Shown here in pieces: positions 9,113 through 17,490 of a stretch of 64,000 bases of DNA. How positions within the stretch are numbered: the stretch's first letter is position 1; every line of letters starts with the position of its first letter. The DNA lies in assembly GCA_046593355.1 (NCBI GenBank), contig JBKJNY010000044.1, positions 96,352 to 160,351 of the forward strand, in the 5' to 3' direction. Below the pieces are notes generated by a model. The model had not been told where the DNA came from. It searched no databases and saw nothing but the letters and a program-made list of their open reading frames with translations. The translations under genes were made by a program, and so were the position numbers. Origin of the DNA: SXOA01 sp046593355. Its GTDB lineage: Bacteria > Planctomycetota > Planctomycetia > Pirellulales > Pirellulaceae.

Positions 9113-9526
9113 TTACTCAAACTCGCGGACGACGCTGAGCCCGGGATCGGTTTCCACCAGGTACTGCACGGTCTTGCGCTCCACGCCCGCCGCGGTCTGG
9201 ATATCCAGGACGGCCAGGATACGGGCGCTGATTCCTGTGGTGGGCTTCGTCGGCTGAAGCTCATAGGCGACGAGCTTGCTCCCGGCCTCCCAGTCTTCAT
9301 CGACGGCGTGGATGGCCGGTTTTTCCTGGCGGAGCGAATCCGCGGTGGCCCCGGCTTTCCACTTGTCGAGGGTCGTCTTGAGCGTGGCAACGGCCGTCGC
9401 CGGATCGGCGGCTTTCGGCATCGAATGCCCGCCGCCGCAGCCGGCAAGCAGCAACGGAAAAATCAGCAGGCTGGCGCCCGCTCCCCGCGGAAAGAGGCAG
9501 CCGTTTAAAAAATGGTATTGTGACAC
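9113..9526 (-). CDS. small lipoprotein, ALDAWK family (GTG start)
   Basis: The frame is open from 9643, but residues before VSQYHFLNG look non-coding and no ATG is available in a sensible place. A GTG at 9526 has AAGGA about 9 nt upstream and gives a signal ending LLLAGC. The 137-residue product then reads AVATLKTTLDKWKAGA, PAIHAVDEDWEAGSKLVAYEL and a beta-rich C-terminus, matching the lipoproteins at 5980-6459 and 1-223. It lies between a DUF1559 gene and the AhpD-like gene. Function unknown. The start choice is the least certain part of this call. Confidence 0.75.
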   Translation of the reverse strand: MSQYHFLNGCLFPRGAGASLLIFPLLLAGCGGGHSMPKAADPATAVATLKTTLDKWKAGATADSLRQEKPAIHAVDEDWEAGSKLVAYELQPTKPTTGISARILAVLDIQTAAGVERKTVQYLVETDPGLSVVREFE

Positions 9527-9664
9527 GGCATAATTCCTTGAATGGTTAGGTATGAAAGCATCCCGCCCCGGGAAAGTATTCTTCCGGAAGCGGAGGAAAA
9601 ACGAATTCGGACGCGACCGGCGAAAATGCGCCGCCGGTCGCAAAACAATTGAGGCAAAAGGCGA

Positions 9665-10618
9665 TTAGAATTCGCCCGCAATGTCCTCGCCCGCCCGCGT
9701 GCCGATGGCTCGCCAGGTTTGCAAGTTGATGGTATCGCTGACCCACCGCACGGATCCGTCACAGAGCGTCATGTTGACTCCGCCGGAGTGGCCACTGTTG
9801 GCGGCCGTCGCGATGCGTCCCGGGGGATACATGCAGGAGGGCTTGTTCGGAGTGTCGACGTGAAAGTAGACCGTCGTGGAATGGTAGCCATAGAGCCACG
9901 GAGCGCCGATGTTGGAAAAGCTCTGCCGTGACGGGTCTTGCCAGTTGATCGCCCGGCACATCTGGACGGAGTCGTCCGGCGTGTTGGGACGGGCGGGACT
10001 CGTCCGGAACGTATCGGTCTTGGTGACGATGCCGTTGCTGAAGTCCCCCTTGTTGTGCTCGCTGAAGGCGGCCGTATTGCTCAATCCATCCTTGATTTCG
10101 CCGAAGGGCGTTCCGCTGCGATCGTAGAAGATGCCATTCGGGGCGGGTATGCCGTAGTTCGAGTTGGTTGGGTTGGTGGGAGGGTTGCCCCACAGGATGC
10201 CGCTTCCCTGGCAGGCCCGGTAATTCGTGCCGGCCCAGCCCACCGGCGTCTTGCTCTGCAGATCGGATGGGCAGAGGAAGTTTTCCACCCTGGCATTGCA
10301 GGCCGCCGCGTTGAGCGGGTCGTCCCAGTCGACGGTGAAATCCACCAGCCGGTGAATGTTCGAATTCTCCATGAACGGGAGCAGATGGGCGTGCGGGGAG
10401 ATTCCTTGCCTCGTGCGCCCTGGGGGGCACTCCTTCATGGTGTCGTGATAGGTGTGCAGCGCGACGCCGATCTGCCGCAGATTGTTAGCGCACTGCATGC
10501 GGCGGGCCGCTTCGCGGGCGAATTGCACCGCGGGAAGCAGCAGGGCGACGAGGACGCCGATGATGGCGATCACCACCAGCAGCTCCACAAGCGTGAAAGC
10601 GGGACGTTTCTGGGACAT
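9665..10618 (-). CDS. DUF1559 pseudopilin-like protein
   Basis: A 317-residue DUF1559 protein starting MSQKRPAFTLVELLVVIAII, with the prepilin-type helix, FAREAARRMQCANNLRQIG, and the C-terminal H-X9-DG motif (HSGGVNMTLCDGSVRW). An upstream in-frame ATG at 10747 would add residues encoded by the repeat at 10717-10769 and is rejected; the ATG at 10618 has CAGGAG upstream. The first 20 residues are almost identical to those of the DUF1559 protein at 6474-7499, consistent with local duplication of a DUF1559/lipoprotein unit. Probably heads the minus-strand run that continues to position 1. Confidence 0.95.
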   Translation of the reverse strand: MSQKRPAFTLVELLVVIAIIGVLVALLLPAVQFAREAARRMQCANNLRQIGVALHTYHDTMKECPPGRTRQGISPHAHLLPFMENSNIHRLVDFTVDWDDPLNAAACNARVENFLCPSDLQSKTPVGWAGTNYRACQGSGILWGNPPTNPTNSNYGIPAPNGIFYDRSGTPFGEIKDGLSNTAAFSEHNKGDFSNGIVTKTDTFRTSPARPNTPDDSVQMCRAINWQDPSRQSFSNIGAPWLYGYHSTTVYFHVDTPNKPSCMYPPGRIATAANSGHSGGVNMTLCDGSVRWVSDTINLQTWRAIGTRAGEDIAGEF

Positions 10619-10716
10619 GACAAAACTCCTGACAGAAAAGATAATAGATGAATACGAATAAGTTCTCGCCTCCGCGAAATGCGGGCGCGAGCATGAATGC
10701 AAAGGATGAATACCAA

Positions 10717-10769
10717 AGTACTCCTCACGCTCCGCGTGAGGATTCATCTCGCGGAGCGAGATGAGTACT
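10717..10769. repeat. double-hairpin palindromic element, family B copy 1
   Basis: An outer stem AGTACTC/GAGTACT encloses two hairpins: CCTCACGC-TCC-GCGTGAGG and CATCTCGC-GGA-GCGAGATG. The loops TCC and GGA are complementary. The reverse complement of the whole element occurs at 62416-62469. It lies between the DUF1559 gene start and the end of the upstream CGDYV gene, so it may act as a processing or termination signal; that is inference. Confidence 0.85.
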
Positions 10770-10828
10770 ATTCTTGTCCCCAGGACAGTGCGGGCGGCGG
10801 CGCAAAGAGAGCGCCGCCAAAGTAGAGA

Positions 10829-11338
10829 CTACCGCGGAGGATGGAAGATGAACTGCGGGTAGTGCAGTTCGTCGTCGCCGCTGGAGCGGGCGGAGCCGAA
10901 TCGCGCGCCGGCCTCTTGATCACCACGGTTCGATTGGAGGAGCAGCGCGGTCGATTCCTGCGTGCTGCGATGCGGAGCGGGGGGTGGCACGGGAGCCGCC
11001 GGCAGTTGGGAGCGGTCCGAGCAGTTGGGGCCTTGGCAAGGCAACTTGATGGGATGACTCTCTTCGCGCGGCGCCGGATCCGCCTCCGATGGAATTGCCA
11101 GCGGATTGTAATCAGGGCAGTGCGGGCCGGTGCAGCCATCGGGGTGCTGGCTGCCGTGGTCCTTCATCAGGCTGGAAGCACGGACCAACTGGCCGCTGGC
11201 GTTACGCACAAAGACATAGTCCCCGCAGCCGGCTTCCGCGGAGTTCATCAAGACAACCAAAACCAACAGCATCACCCCGGCGAGCGCGAAGGTCGTTCGC
11301 GCGAAAGGGGCCGCAGTGATGTGTCGGAATCGACTCAT
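10829..11338 (-). CDS. small secreted Cys-motif protein (CGDYV type), copy 1
   Basis: A 169-residue protein with a strong signal/anchor helix at about 17-36 ending SAEAG, immediately followed by CGDYVFVRN. Two short Cys motifs follow: CTGPHC (69-74) and CQGPNC (101-106). The rest is Pro/Ser-rich and low in complexity. The same arrangement (signal, CGDYV, PCxxPxC) is found at 16416-16793 at the other end of this cluster. Its ATG overlaps the stop of the upstream UnbV-type gene as ATGA, so it is translationally coupled to it. I do not know a function; the paired cysteines could bind metal or form disulfides outside the cytoplasm. Confidence 0.78.
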   Translation of the reverse strand: MSRFRHITAAPFARTTFALAGVMLLVLVVLMNSAEAGCGDYVFVRNASGQLVRASSLMKDHGSQHPDGCTGPHCPDYNPLAIPSEADPAPREESHPIKLPCQGPNCSDRSQLPAAPVPPPAPHRSTQESTALLLQSNRGDQEAGARFGSARSSGDDELHYPQFIFHPPR

Positions 11339-13206
11339 TTCGAAACTGCCTGCTCAATAACGTGCAGTCTATCAACCTTGGGGTTCACTATATCTTGCTT
11401 GCTTCCATCATGCCAATTGATGGTTACTTTTTCAATCTTTTCGTGCTTTCCCAAACCAAAAGTGAGGGGCAGCTCGGACTGCGACAGGTAGCCGCGGGTC
11501 GGCGAGACCAGCCGTTCCTGCACCGTACCGTCGACAACGACCTCCACCCGAGCACCGTAAGCAAAGGTGTTTTTTCCTTTGGCCTTAAGCTGGATCCGAA
11601 GCCAATGGTGGGCGAGTTTTTGGTCGTTACGCAACAGGCGGGGGGCCGAGCCGCTGCCGGTGAGGATGAAGTCCAAATCGCCGTCGCCGTCGATATCGGC
11701 AAAGGCGCTCGCTCGGCCGACCATCGGGGCGATAAAGTCCGGACCGAGGGAAGCCGCGGGGACGCGCATGAACTCACTTTCCGCGTCTCCGGCGTTCCAG
11801 AACAACTGCGGGGGCTGTTTGTAGGTCTGACTCTTCTGAACGATCGCGATGTCCTCTTCCAGGTGGCCATTGGCGGTCAGCACGTCCAGCCGGCCGTCCA
11901 GGTCGTAGTCGAAGAAGAAGACTCCGAATTTGAGTTCCAGGCGGGACTGCGGGCCAATTCCGGATGACAAAGCCTCGTCGGAAAACAACAGGGGGTTGCG
12001 GATGTCTTGCGTGGCGAACAGCGAGGTGGGCTCGTTGGCGAAGTTGCCGATGAGGATGCCGTAGGTGCCGTTGGGGCGGAAGGCGGCCACGTCGCTTCCC
12101 ATCGCGCCGCGGGCCGTTCCGTCGGGTCCAAAGGCGATGCCGGACTTCTCGCCGATCTCCTCGAACTGCTCTCCCTTGAGATTGTGGAACAGGAAGTTCT
12201 GCACGGTGTCGTTGGCCACGATAATGTCCATGTAGCCGTCCCGATCGAGGTCCGCGAAAGAAACGCCGAGAGACTTGCCGACGGGCACTTTCGTGTTGAC
12301 GTTGCGGACCTGGATGCCCGCCTCCTTGGAGACGTCGGCGAACTTGCCGTCCCCTTCGTTGCGGTACAGATAGCAGAACGCACCCTCGAACGCCAACGGC
12401 GGGGCAAACGCCCGGTGCTCACCGTCCAGCCTGGAGCCGAGGCTGAGGTCAATTTCACGCGACCATTTAATGTAGTTGCAGACGAACAGGTCCAGCCGGC
12501 CGTCGTTGTTGTAATCTACAAAGCCGCAACTCGTGCTCCACTGCTCGGGGATGCCGGCGACACCCGCCGCTGCGGCTACGTCCGTGAATTTTCCCTGGTC
12601 GTTCTTAAGCAAATGGTTCTGGCCGACGGCGGAAATGAACACATCCAACCAGCCGTCACTGTTGTAATCGCCGATGGCTACTCCCATGCCGTAACAGGTG
12701 AGATCGAGTCCGGCGACCGTGGTGACGTCCGTGAATTTGCCTTTGCCGTCATTCTGGTAAAGGGCGGAAGTCGGCACGTCCTTCTCCTTGCCTGCCGGCC
12801 GCTTCCACGGCCAATAACTGGAATTGACGAGGAGCAAATCCTGATCGCCATCGTTGTCGTAGTCGAAGAAAGCCGCCCCGCTCCCCATCGTTTCCGGCAG
12901 GAGCTTGTCCCCATAGCCGCCGGTGGCATGCTTGAACTTGATGCCGGCCTGGGAGGTGATATCGGTGAATTTGACTTCGGGCAACTCCACGCTGGCAGCG
13001 GGCCGAGTACCCGCCTTGGGAGCTTTGGTGACCATCGGCACCTGCTCGGACGGCGGCCGATTCATCCAGAAGATGACGCCGCTGGCGATGGCGACGGCGA
13101 ACAGAATGATGACCAGCGAGACCTTGAGCGCGCGGCCGATGACGGCGTCGTCGTGGGCGACAAGCTCTTCGCCTTCGTACTTTTCAACTTGCTCAGGCTT
13201 ACTCAT
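11335..13206 (-). CDS. membrane-anchored FG-GAP/VCBS repeat protein with ASPIC/UnbV domain (CRTAC1-like)
   Basis: A 623-residue protein with one transmembrane helix (about 28-48) and a large extracytoplasmic part. At least six FG-GAP-type calcium loops are visible, for example DYDNDGDQD, DYNSDGWLD, DYNNDGRLD, DLDRDGYMD, DYDLDGRLD and DIDGDGDLD, implying a seven-bladed propeller. The C-terminal region (HHWLRIQLK...YGARVEVVVDG...SELPLTFGLGKHEKI) is the ASPIC/UnbV domain. The start at 13206 is chosen because upstream residues are Pro/Gln-rich and overlap the cytochrome gene, which ends 13 bp earlier. It overlaps the next gene by ATGA. In this context a role beside the cytochrome, as scaffold or partner, is inferred. 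Confidence 0.92.
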   Translation of the reverse strand: MSKPEQVEKYEGEELVAHDDAVIGRALKVSLVIILFAVAIASGVIFWMNRPPSEQVPMVTKAPKAGTRPAASVELPEVKFTDITSQAGIKFKHATGGYGDKLLPETMGSGAAFFDYDNDGDQDLLLVNSSYWPWKRPAGKEKDVPTSALYQNDGKGKFTDVTTVAGLDLTCYGMGVAIGDYNSDGWLDVFISAVGQNHLLKNDQGKFTDVAAAAGVAGIPEQWSTSCGFVDYNNDGRLDLFVCNYIKWSREIDLSLGSRLDGEHRAFAPPLAFEGAFCYLYRNEGDGKFADVSKEAGIQVRNVNTKVPVGKSLGVSFADLDRDGYMDIIVANDTVQNFLFHNLKGEQFEEIGEKSGIAFGPDGTARGAMGSDVAAFRPNGTYGILIGNFANEPTSLFATQDIRNPLLFSDEALSSGIGPQSRLELKFGVFFFDYDLDGRLDVLTANGHLEEDIAIVQKSQTYKQPPQLFWNAGDAESEFMRVPAASLGPDFIAPMVGRASAFADIDGDGDLDFILTGSGSAPRLLRNDQKLAHHWLRIQLKAKGKNTFAYGARVEVVVDGTVQERLVSPTRGYLSQSELPLTFGLGKHEKIEKVTINWHDGSKQDIVNPKVDRLHVIEQAVSK

Positions 13207-13219
13207 AAAGTTCAAGTGG

Positions 13220-16200
13220 TCATGGGGCGTTGTTGACGGAGGCGGCACCGACGGATGCAGTGCCGGCGGGCGACGCGCCAGGGGTGTTTGTTTGGGATGA
13301 CTGGGTGGCTGCTGCTGGCGGCAGTTCCGGGGCACCGCGGCGGCGAAGGGGGTAAATCACCACGGCTTCGGCGGCGGCGTTGGCGTGGGGATATTTCCCG
13401 CGAGCGATGGCGATTGCCTTGTCCCCCGCATTATCGTCCGGTTTATACCGCGCGTGCAATGTGGCGTGCTTCTGGGCCAGGTCGGTCTCTCCCAGCACCT
13501 GGTAGATTTGGGACAGGTTGAAGTGGGCCGTATCGTTCTCGGAATCAAGCTCCAGCGTTTTCAGGAAATAGTCCCGCGCTTGCAACCGCAGCCGCTGCTG
13601 CTCCGCTTTCGCACTTTCGCCGCGGAGCCGCTTGGAGAGATTGAAACAGGCCGTGCCGGTGTCATTAATGACTCGATAGTCCTTACTGAAATCGTAACCC
13701 CGTTTGAGCATGATCTCGGTGCGGTCGGTCAGCACGCTCTGGTAATTCTGGATGGCGTCCTCCAGGTGTCCCTGCTGGGCGTTCACGCCCCCCTTCAGCC
13801 AGTTGACCGTCCAGATCGGCAAGTCTTCCGCTTTGCTGGCGGCAGCCGTGTTGAGCATCGCGCTGGCTTCGTCCAGACGGCCTTCCAATTGATAGACGCG
13901 GGCCAAATTAAGGGGCCCATCAAAGCGTCCCAGCGCGGCCACCTTCTTAAACACCTCTTCCGCCTGCCGCAGCTCCCCCTTTTTGCCTTCCAACAGCAGA
14001 CCGATTCCGTAGTCATTCCACCGCTGCCACTCGTCCTTGATGGAAGATGGGGGATTCGTGACCTTGGCGTCGAACCCGTCCACCGGCAGCGTGAGCCTAT
14101 CCGTGGCCATCGTGGTGATGGGGAACCTGTTGATCACCGGTTCATTCGCGGGGCGGTTGGGATTGAAGCCGGGAAACGGCTTGTCCCCTGCCTTGGCGGC
14201 GCGGGTGAAGAAGTCCACATACTCGTGATCGAACTTGCGGTATTGCAGCTTGATTTCGATCGTAATCGGCCCGGACAGTTGTTCTTTGGCGGGAATCTCC
14301 AGCTCGTAATGCACGACCCAGCCCGCACCGGGGGGAATCTGGTGGTTGTAGAGCGGGGTGAAAATGTCCTGCGGATTGCGGCGATTGATGCGGTTGCCAT
14401 TCCTGTCGAGCATGAAGACGTTGACGAAGTGGGCGTAGCGATCAACTTCCTTCTTAGCATCCAGTCCGCCGCTGCGGCCGATAATCTTGTCACCGCACTT
14501 CACGGTCACGTCCATCCACACTTCGTTGGAATCCACGGTTCCTTGCGTGAGCGGGTGCCCCAGCTTGAGCGTGCGGATGACCGTCTCCAGCAGGTATTTC
14601 TCGCCCGGTTTAAGTTGCGGCTGAAGCGGGCGGAGTGGTGCGTGCAGCGTTCCCGAGACGAGGCTCCGTTCTTCACCTTCATTGCCGGGCTGTTTAGCGG
14701 GTTTGCGCTCGCGCAGGGCGAAGATGTCCACGCGAACGCAGTCCTTCAGGAAATCCTGATGGGCCTTCATCGCGGCGTCAAAGTCGGGTGTGAAGCCCTC
14801 GGGGACTTCGCCCAGATACGGGGCGTGGGTTTCATTCTCCGGCATCTTCTTCTTGAAAAATGCGATGGCGGTATTTGCACCGGGGAAGAGATGGTTGTGG
14901 ATGCTGAGCTTGCCAGTGCCGTCGAAATCCCGAGCCCCAAAATCACCCGACGGCACCAGGTTCATGTGGCAGCCGGCACACTTCTTCTGAGTCTTGGGGG
15001 GAAAGTAGAAGCTCTGGGATCCGTGCGCGACGCCGCTGAGGAGGTAGGAGTCGTAGTGGTTCTGGCCGCGGAGGAATTCCTTGTAATGGTTCAGTTCCTT
15101 GGGCAGATGTACTTTGTGGCAGGTCGAGCAGAATTCGGCGGCCTTGTCCGGATCCTTGTGGAACGGCTTGAGGAAGGTCTGCTTGTGGAAGGACGGCTTG
15201 GCCTTCACGAGCTGGTTGTTGATGTACTGCAGAACGGGATTCTTGCTGGTGGCGAAGGGATAATGCACGGGCTCTTCGATCACATAGTCGGCGTTGCCTT
15301 TGGTGCTGTTGACGTGCGTGATGGCGTGGCAGACGGTGCAGGTGATGCCGGCGTGAGCGGTGGGATCGTTTACCAGATCGTATTTTGGGTCGTCGAACTT
15401 GCCGCTGAGGAACGGCACCGGGTCGTGGCAGCCGGCGCACCAACGGCTGGCTTTGACGTTGCCGTCCCGTTTGAGAGCAACTTCGCGCGTCTCTTTGACA
15501 CTGGCAAAGTACGCGGGATTATTGAACGAGCTGAAATGATGGGCACTGTGGAACCAGCCTTTGTAGGCGTCCTTATGGCACTTCAGGCAGTAGCTGTCCA
15601 TCATCAAGGTTTGATCGTTGATGAACTTGCCATCGGGCGTCGAAACCAGGGATGGTTCAAAATACTTCCTTCCTTCGACGGAGCCGGGCCGGTTCCAGCC
15701 GCGGGGGTCTTGCGAGCGGAGGATGACCATGCTGCCGACGAGCGCGGCCACGATCGCGGCGTACGTGATACCGATCCGCCACTTGATCTTCGGCCCCGCC
15801 AGGCGATGGAGCCAATACAACCAGCCGGCGGCGACGGGGACCAGGACATGCAGCCAGTAAATGGTCGCGCGAGAGACCGGATGTTTGAGATCGAACAGCC
15901 CATCAATCCGCATGAGCAACAGGCCGGTGACCAGCACCACAATGCCAGCCGAAAGCAGCGCATAGCCGATGCGGATGGCCCGCCTGTTCTTGCGGTTCCA
16001 GGACGTGACCATGTGGATCAGACCGAAGGCCACGAAGGGCACGATGAGCACCAGGCCCAGCGCGATGTGCAGGGCAAACATGCACAGATAGAAGTAGTCC
16101 TGGTACGTCGCCCGCGTCACCCACTCGAGCGCCGTGATGCTGAAGAGGAACAGCGAATTGGCCGTCAGCAAGGCGACCAGCGAGAACACGACGTACAGCA

Positions 16201-16267
16201 GCACCCGTAGCCTCGGGCCGACGGCCCGGACATACTTCTGCCTTTGTGGCTGAGCTGCGCTGGACAT
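13220..16267 (-). CDS. five-haem cytochrome c with His-rich membrane domain and TPR tail
   Basis: A 1015-residue fusion. About five transmembrane helices span residues 20-185 and carry histidines at 67, 85, 140 and 154, spaced 18 and 14 apart, as in membrane cytochrome b-like bundles. Five CxxCH haem c sites follow: C227 (CLKCH), C277 (CAGCH), C310 (CTVCH), C380 (CSTCH) and C430 (CAGCH). A beta-rich region and TPR helices fill the C-terminal 300 residues, ending in an Ala/Pro/Gln-rich tail. The start at 16267 (MSSAAQPQ) avoids an Arg-rich, repeat-encoded upstream stretch. It heads a tight set with the UnbV protein and the CGDYV protein. Electron transfer across the membrane is inferred; donor and acceptor are unknown. 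Confidence 0.92.
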   Translation of the reverse strand: MSSAAQPQRQKYVRAVGPRLRVLLYVVFSLVALLTANSLFLFSITALEWVTRATYQDYFYLCMFALHIALGLVLIVPFVAFGLIHMVTSWNRKNRRAIRIGYALLSAGIVVLVTGLLLMRIDGLFDLKHPVSRATIYWLHVLVPVAAGWLYWLHRLAGPKIKWRIGITYAAIVAALVGSMVILRSQDPRGWNRPGSVEGRKYFEPSLVSTPDGKFINDQTLMMDSYCLKCHKDAYKGWFHSAHHFSSFNNPAYFASVKETREVALKRDGNVKASRWCAGCHDPVPFLSGKFDDPKYDLVNDPTAHAGITCTVCHAITHVNSTKGNADYVIEEPVHYPFATSKNPVLQYINNQLVKAKPSFHKQTFLKPFHKDPDKAAEFCSTCHKVHLPKELNHYKEFLRGQNHYDSYLLSGVAHGSQSFYFPPKTQKKCAGCHMNLVPSGDFGARDFDGTGKLSIHNHLFPGANTAIAFFKKKMPENETHAPYLGEVPEGFTPDFDAAMKAHQDFLKDCVRVDIFALRERKPAKQPGNEGEERSLVSGTLHAPLRPLQPQLKPGEKYLLETVIRTLKLGHPLTQGTVDSNEVWMDVTVKCGDKIIGRSGGLDAKKEVDRYAHFVNVFMLDRNGNRINRRNPQDIFTPLYNHQIPPGAGWVVHYELEIPAKEQLSGPITIEIKLQYRKFDHEYVDFFTRAAKAGDKPFPGFNPNRPANEPVINRFPITTMATDRLTLPVDGFDAKVTNPPSSIKDEWQRWNDYGIGLLLEGKKGELRQAEEVFKKVAALGRFDGPLNLARVYQLEGRLDEASAMLNTAAASKAEDLPIWTVNWLKGGVNAQQGHLEDAIQNYQSVLTDRTEIMLKRGYDFSKDYRVINDTGTACFNLSKRLRGESAKAEQQRLRLQARDYFLKTLELDSENDTAHFNLSQIYQVLGETDLAQKHATLHARYKPDDNAGDKAIAIARGKYPHANAAAEAVVIYPLRRRGAPELPPAAATQSSQTNTPGASPAGTASVGAASVNNAP

Positions 16268-16286
16268 GAACGACCGCCTTCCATTC

Positions 16287-16336
16287 TTCGTAGGATGGCC
16301 TAACCAGGCCGTCCATGAGCAAACCCATCCTACGAA
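16287..16336. repeat. palindromic intergenic element (TTCGTAGGATGG family)
   Basis: Outer arms TTCGTAGGATGG (16287-16298) and CCATCCTACGAA (16325-16336) are perfect 12-bp inverted repeats, with an inner GGCCT/AGGCC hairpin. It lies just upstream of the cytochrome start, within the 148-bp gap after the upstream CGDYV gene. Confidence 0.75.
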
Positions 16337-16415
16337 TGAACACCGCAATTGGAATCCGCAAGAACTTCGTACATCAACGGGCCGCGGCGGAGATGGCGCA
16401 CAAGCCCTCAAGACG

Positions 16416-16793
16416 TCAGCTGAATGCGGCCTCGAGAGACGGCGGGCGCTTGAGCGGCGAGCGGAAGCCCGGGCGGGCATGTTCGCTGGAGGTCAGCCAA
16501 TCGCAATTCGGACTGTCCCCTTCCAGGTGGAGCGATTCGGCAAAGAGTGCCAGCGGCTGTTCAGCGGAGCTGCCACCGGCTGGCACTTGGGGCGCTGGCA
16601 GAGGTGGTACTTCACCGCGGCAAGCGGGACTGTTGCAAGGAGTCGGCTTTGGCGTGGGCACGGCGTCATGCGTTTTCAGATGCCCACCCCGCAATAAAAC
16701 ATAGTCGCCGCAACTGGCTTCGCAGGCGCGACCCGAAAGCAGCATCAGTCCGGCTCCCAGGCAGACCATCCCCGCGAAGCCGCGAAGGCCCAT
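16416..16793 (-). CDS. small secreted Cys-motif protein (CGDYV type), copy 2
   Basis: A 125-residue product read from ATG 16793 (MGLRGFAGM), giving a signal segment to about residue 25, then ASCGDYVLLRGG and PCNSPACRG (52-60), with a Pro-rich middle and a basic C-terminus. The frame extends upstream to 16898, but those residues would displace the signal peptide from the N-terminus. It shares the signal-CGDYV-PCxxPxC layout with the protein at 10829-11338 at the far end of the same cluster. No ribosome site stands out. Function unknown. It is transcribed toward the cytochrome gene 148 bp away. Confidence 0.7.
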   Translation of the reverse strand: MGLRGFAGMVCLGAGLMLLSGRACEASCGDYVLLRGGHLKTHDAVPTPKPTPCNSPACRGEVPPLPAPQVPAGGSSAEQPLALFAESLHLEGDSPNCDWLTSSEHARPGFRSPLKRPPSLEAAFS

Positions 16794-17069
16794 ATGCGAA
16801 AACGCTGCTGGAATGCAAAATGCCACGAATTCACCCTGCCCACAAGCCGAGCTATTTACGTCAAGCGGCTGAAACAGGTTCGCTTCATCAGCTCGCATTT
16901 TTCAAAGCAGCCGACATCGGCCCTTAGACGCCGTGCGAAACCTAAAGGTTCCTTCGCGGCCAGATTCAAATTCAAGCCGCGGAATGGGCCATTTTTTCCC
17001 CTGCCCGCCATGGTAAGACGCGCGGCAAAGTTAATCAAGGAAAAACCGGCAGTTGATCCCTGCGCGAAC

Positions 17070-17264
17070 CTATTTCTTGGTCCCTCCTTCGTCCAAGGGT
17101 GTACCTTGAATTTTGTTTTGATGGGGTCGCGGGGGACGGAGCTCTTGCCCGGTATCCAGGCGGCGCCAGCAGCGGGAGCAAAAGTAATAAATCTCGCCTT
17201 TGGCTGGAATCATCGACTCGCTGCAATGGGGGCAAGTTGTTATGTGGCTTGGGTTTCCGCTCAT
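17070..17264 (-). CDS. small zinc-ribbon protein
   Basis: A 64-residue frame starting MSGNPSHITT with two Cys pairs: CPHC at residues 11-14 and CSRC at 29-32. The spacing is typical of a rubredoxin-like or zinc-ribbon knuckle. The remainder is hydrophilic. No clear ribosome site precedes it, and the gene stands alone between the CGDYV gene and the divergent lysA. I regard it as a probable real gene because of the ordered Cys pairs; a role in nucleic-acid or protein binding would be a guess. Confidence 0.5.
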   Translation of the reverse strand: MSGNPSHITTCPHCSESMIPAKGEIYYFCSRCWRRLDTGQELRPPRPHQNKIQGTPLDEGGTKK

Positions 17265-17490
17265 ATTTCGCTTTCGGGAATAGGGCGCAGCAAATAGTCC
17301 CTATTAATAAAATCGCATTCGGCGCGCAAAACCGGGCGGGAATTCCAAAAACTTTTTTGAACAGCGTTTTGGCCGCGAAAAACAGCCACTTTTACGCCCC
17401 GATCGTCGCCTACGCTCCTGTGCGCCTGGACAACTTTGCGTTAAATGAAGGGATTCCCCTGATGACTGGTCCTTTCCTATAGCGCTTGCC

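Noticed and set aside
13385..16210. A 941-codon open frame on the plus strand
   Set aside because: It is the antisense shadow of the cytochrome gene; no family motif or ribosome site, composition typical of a GC-rich complementary frame.
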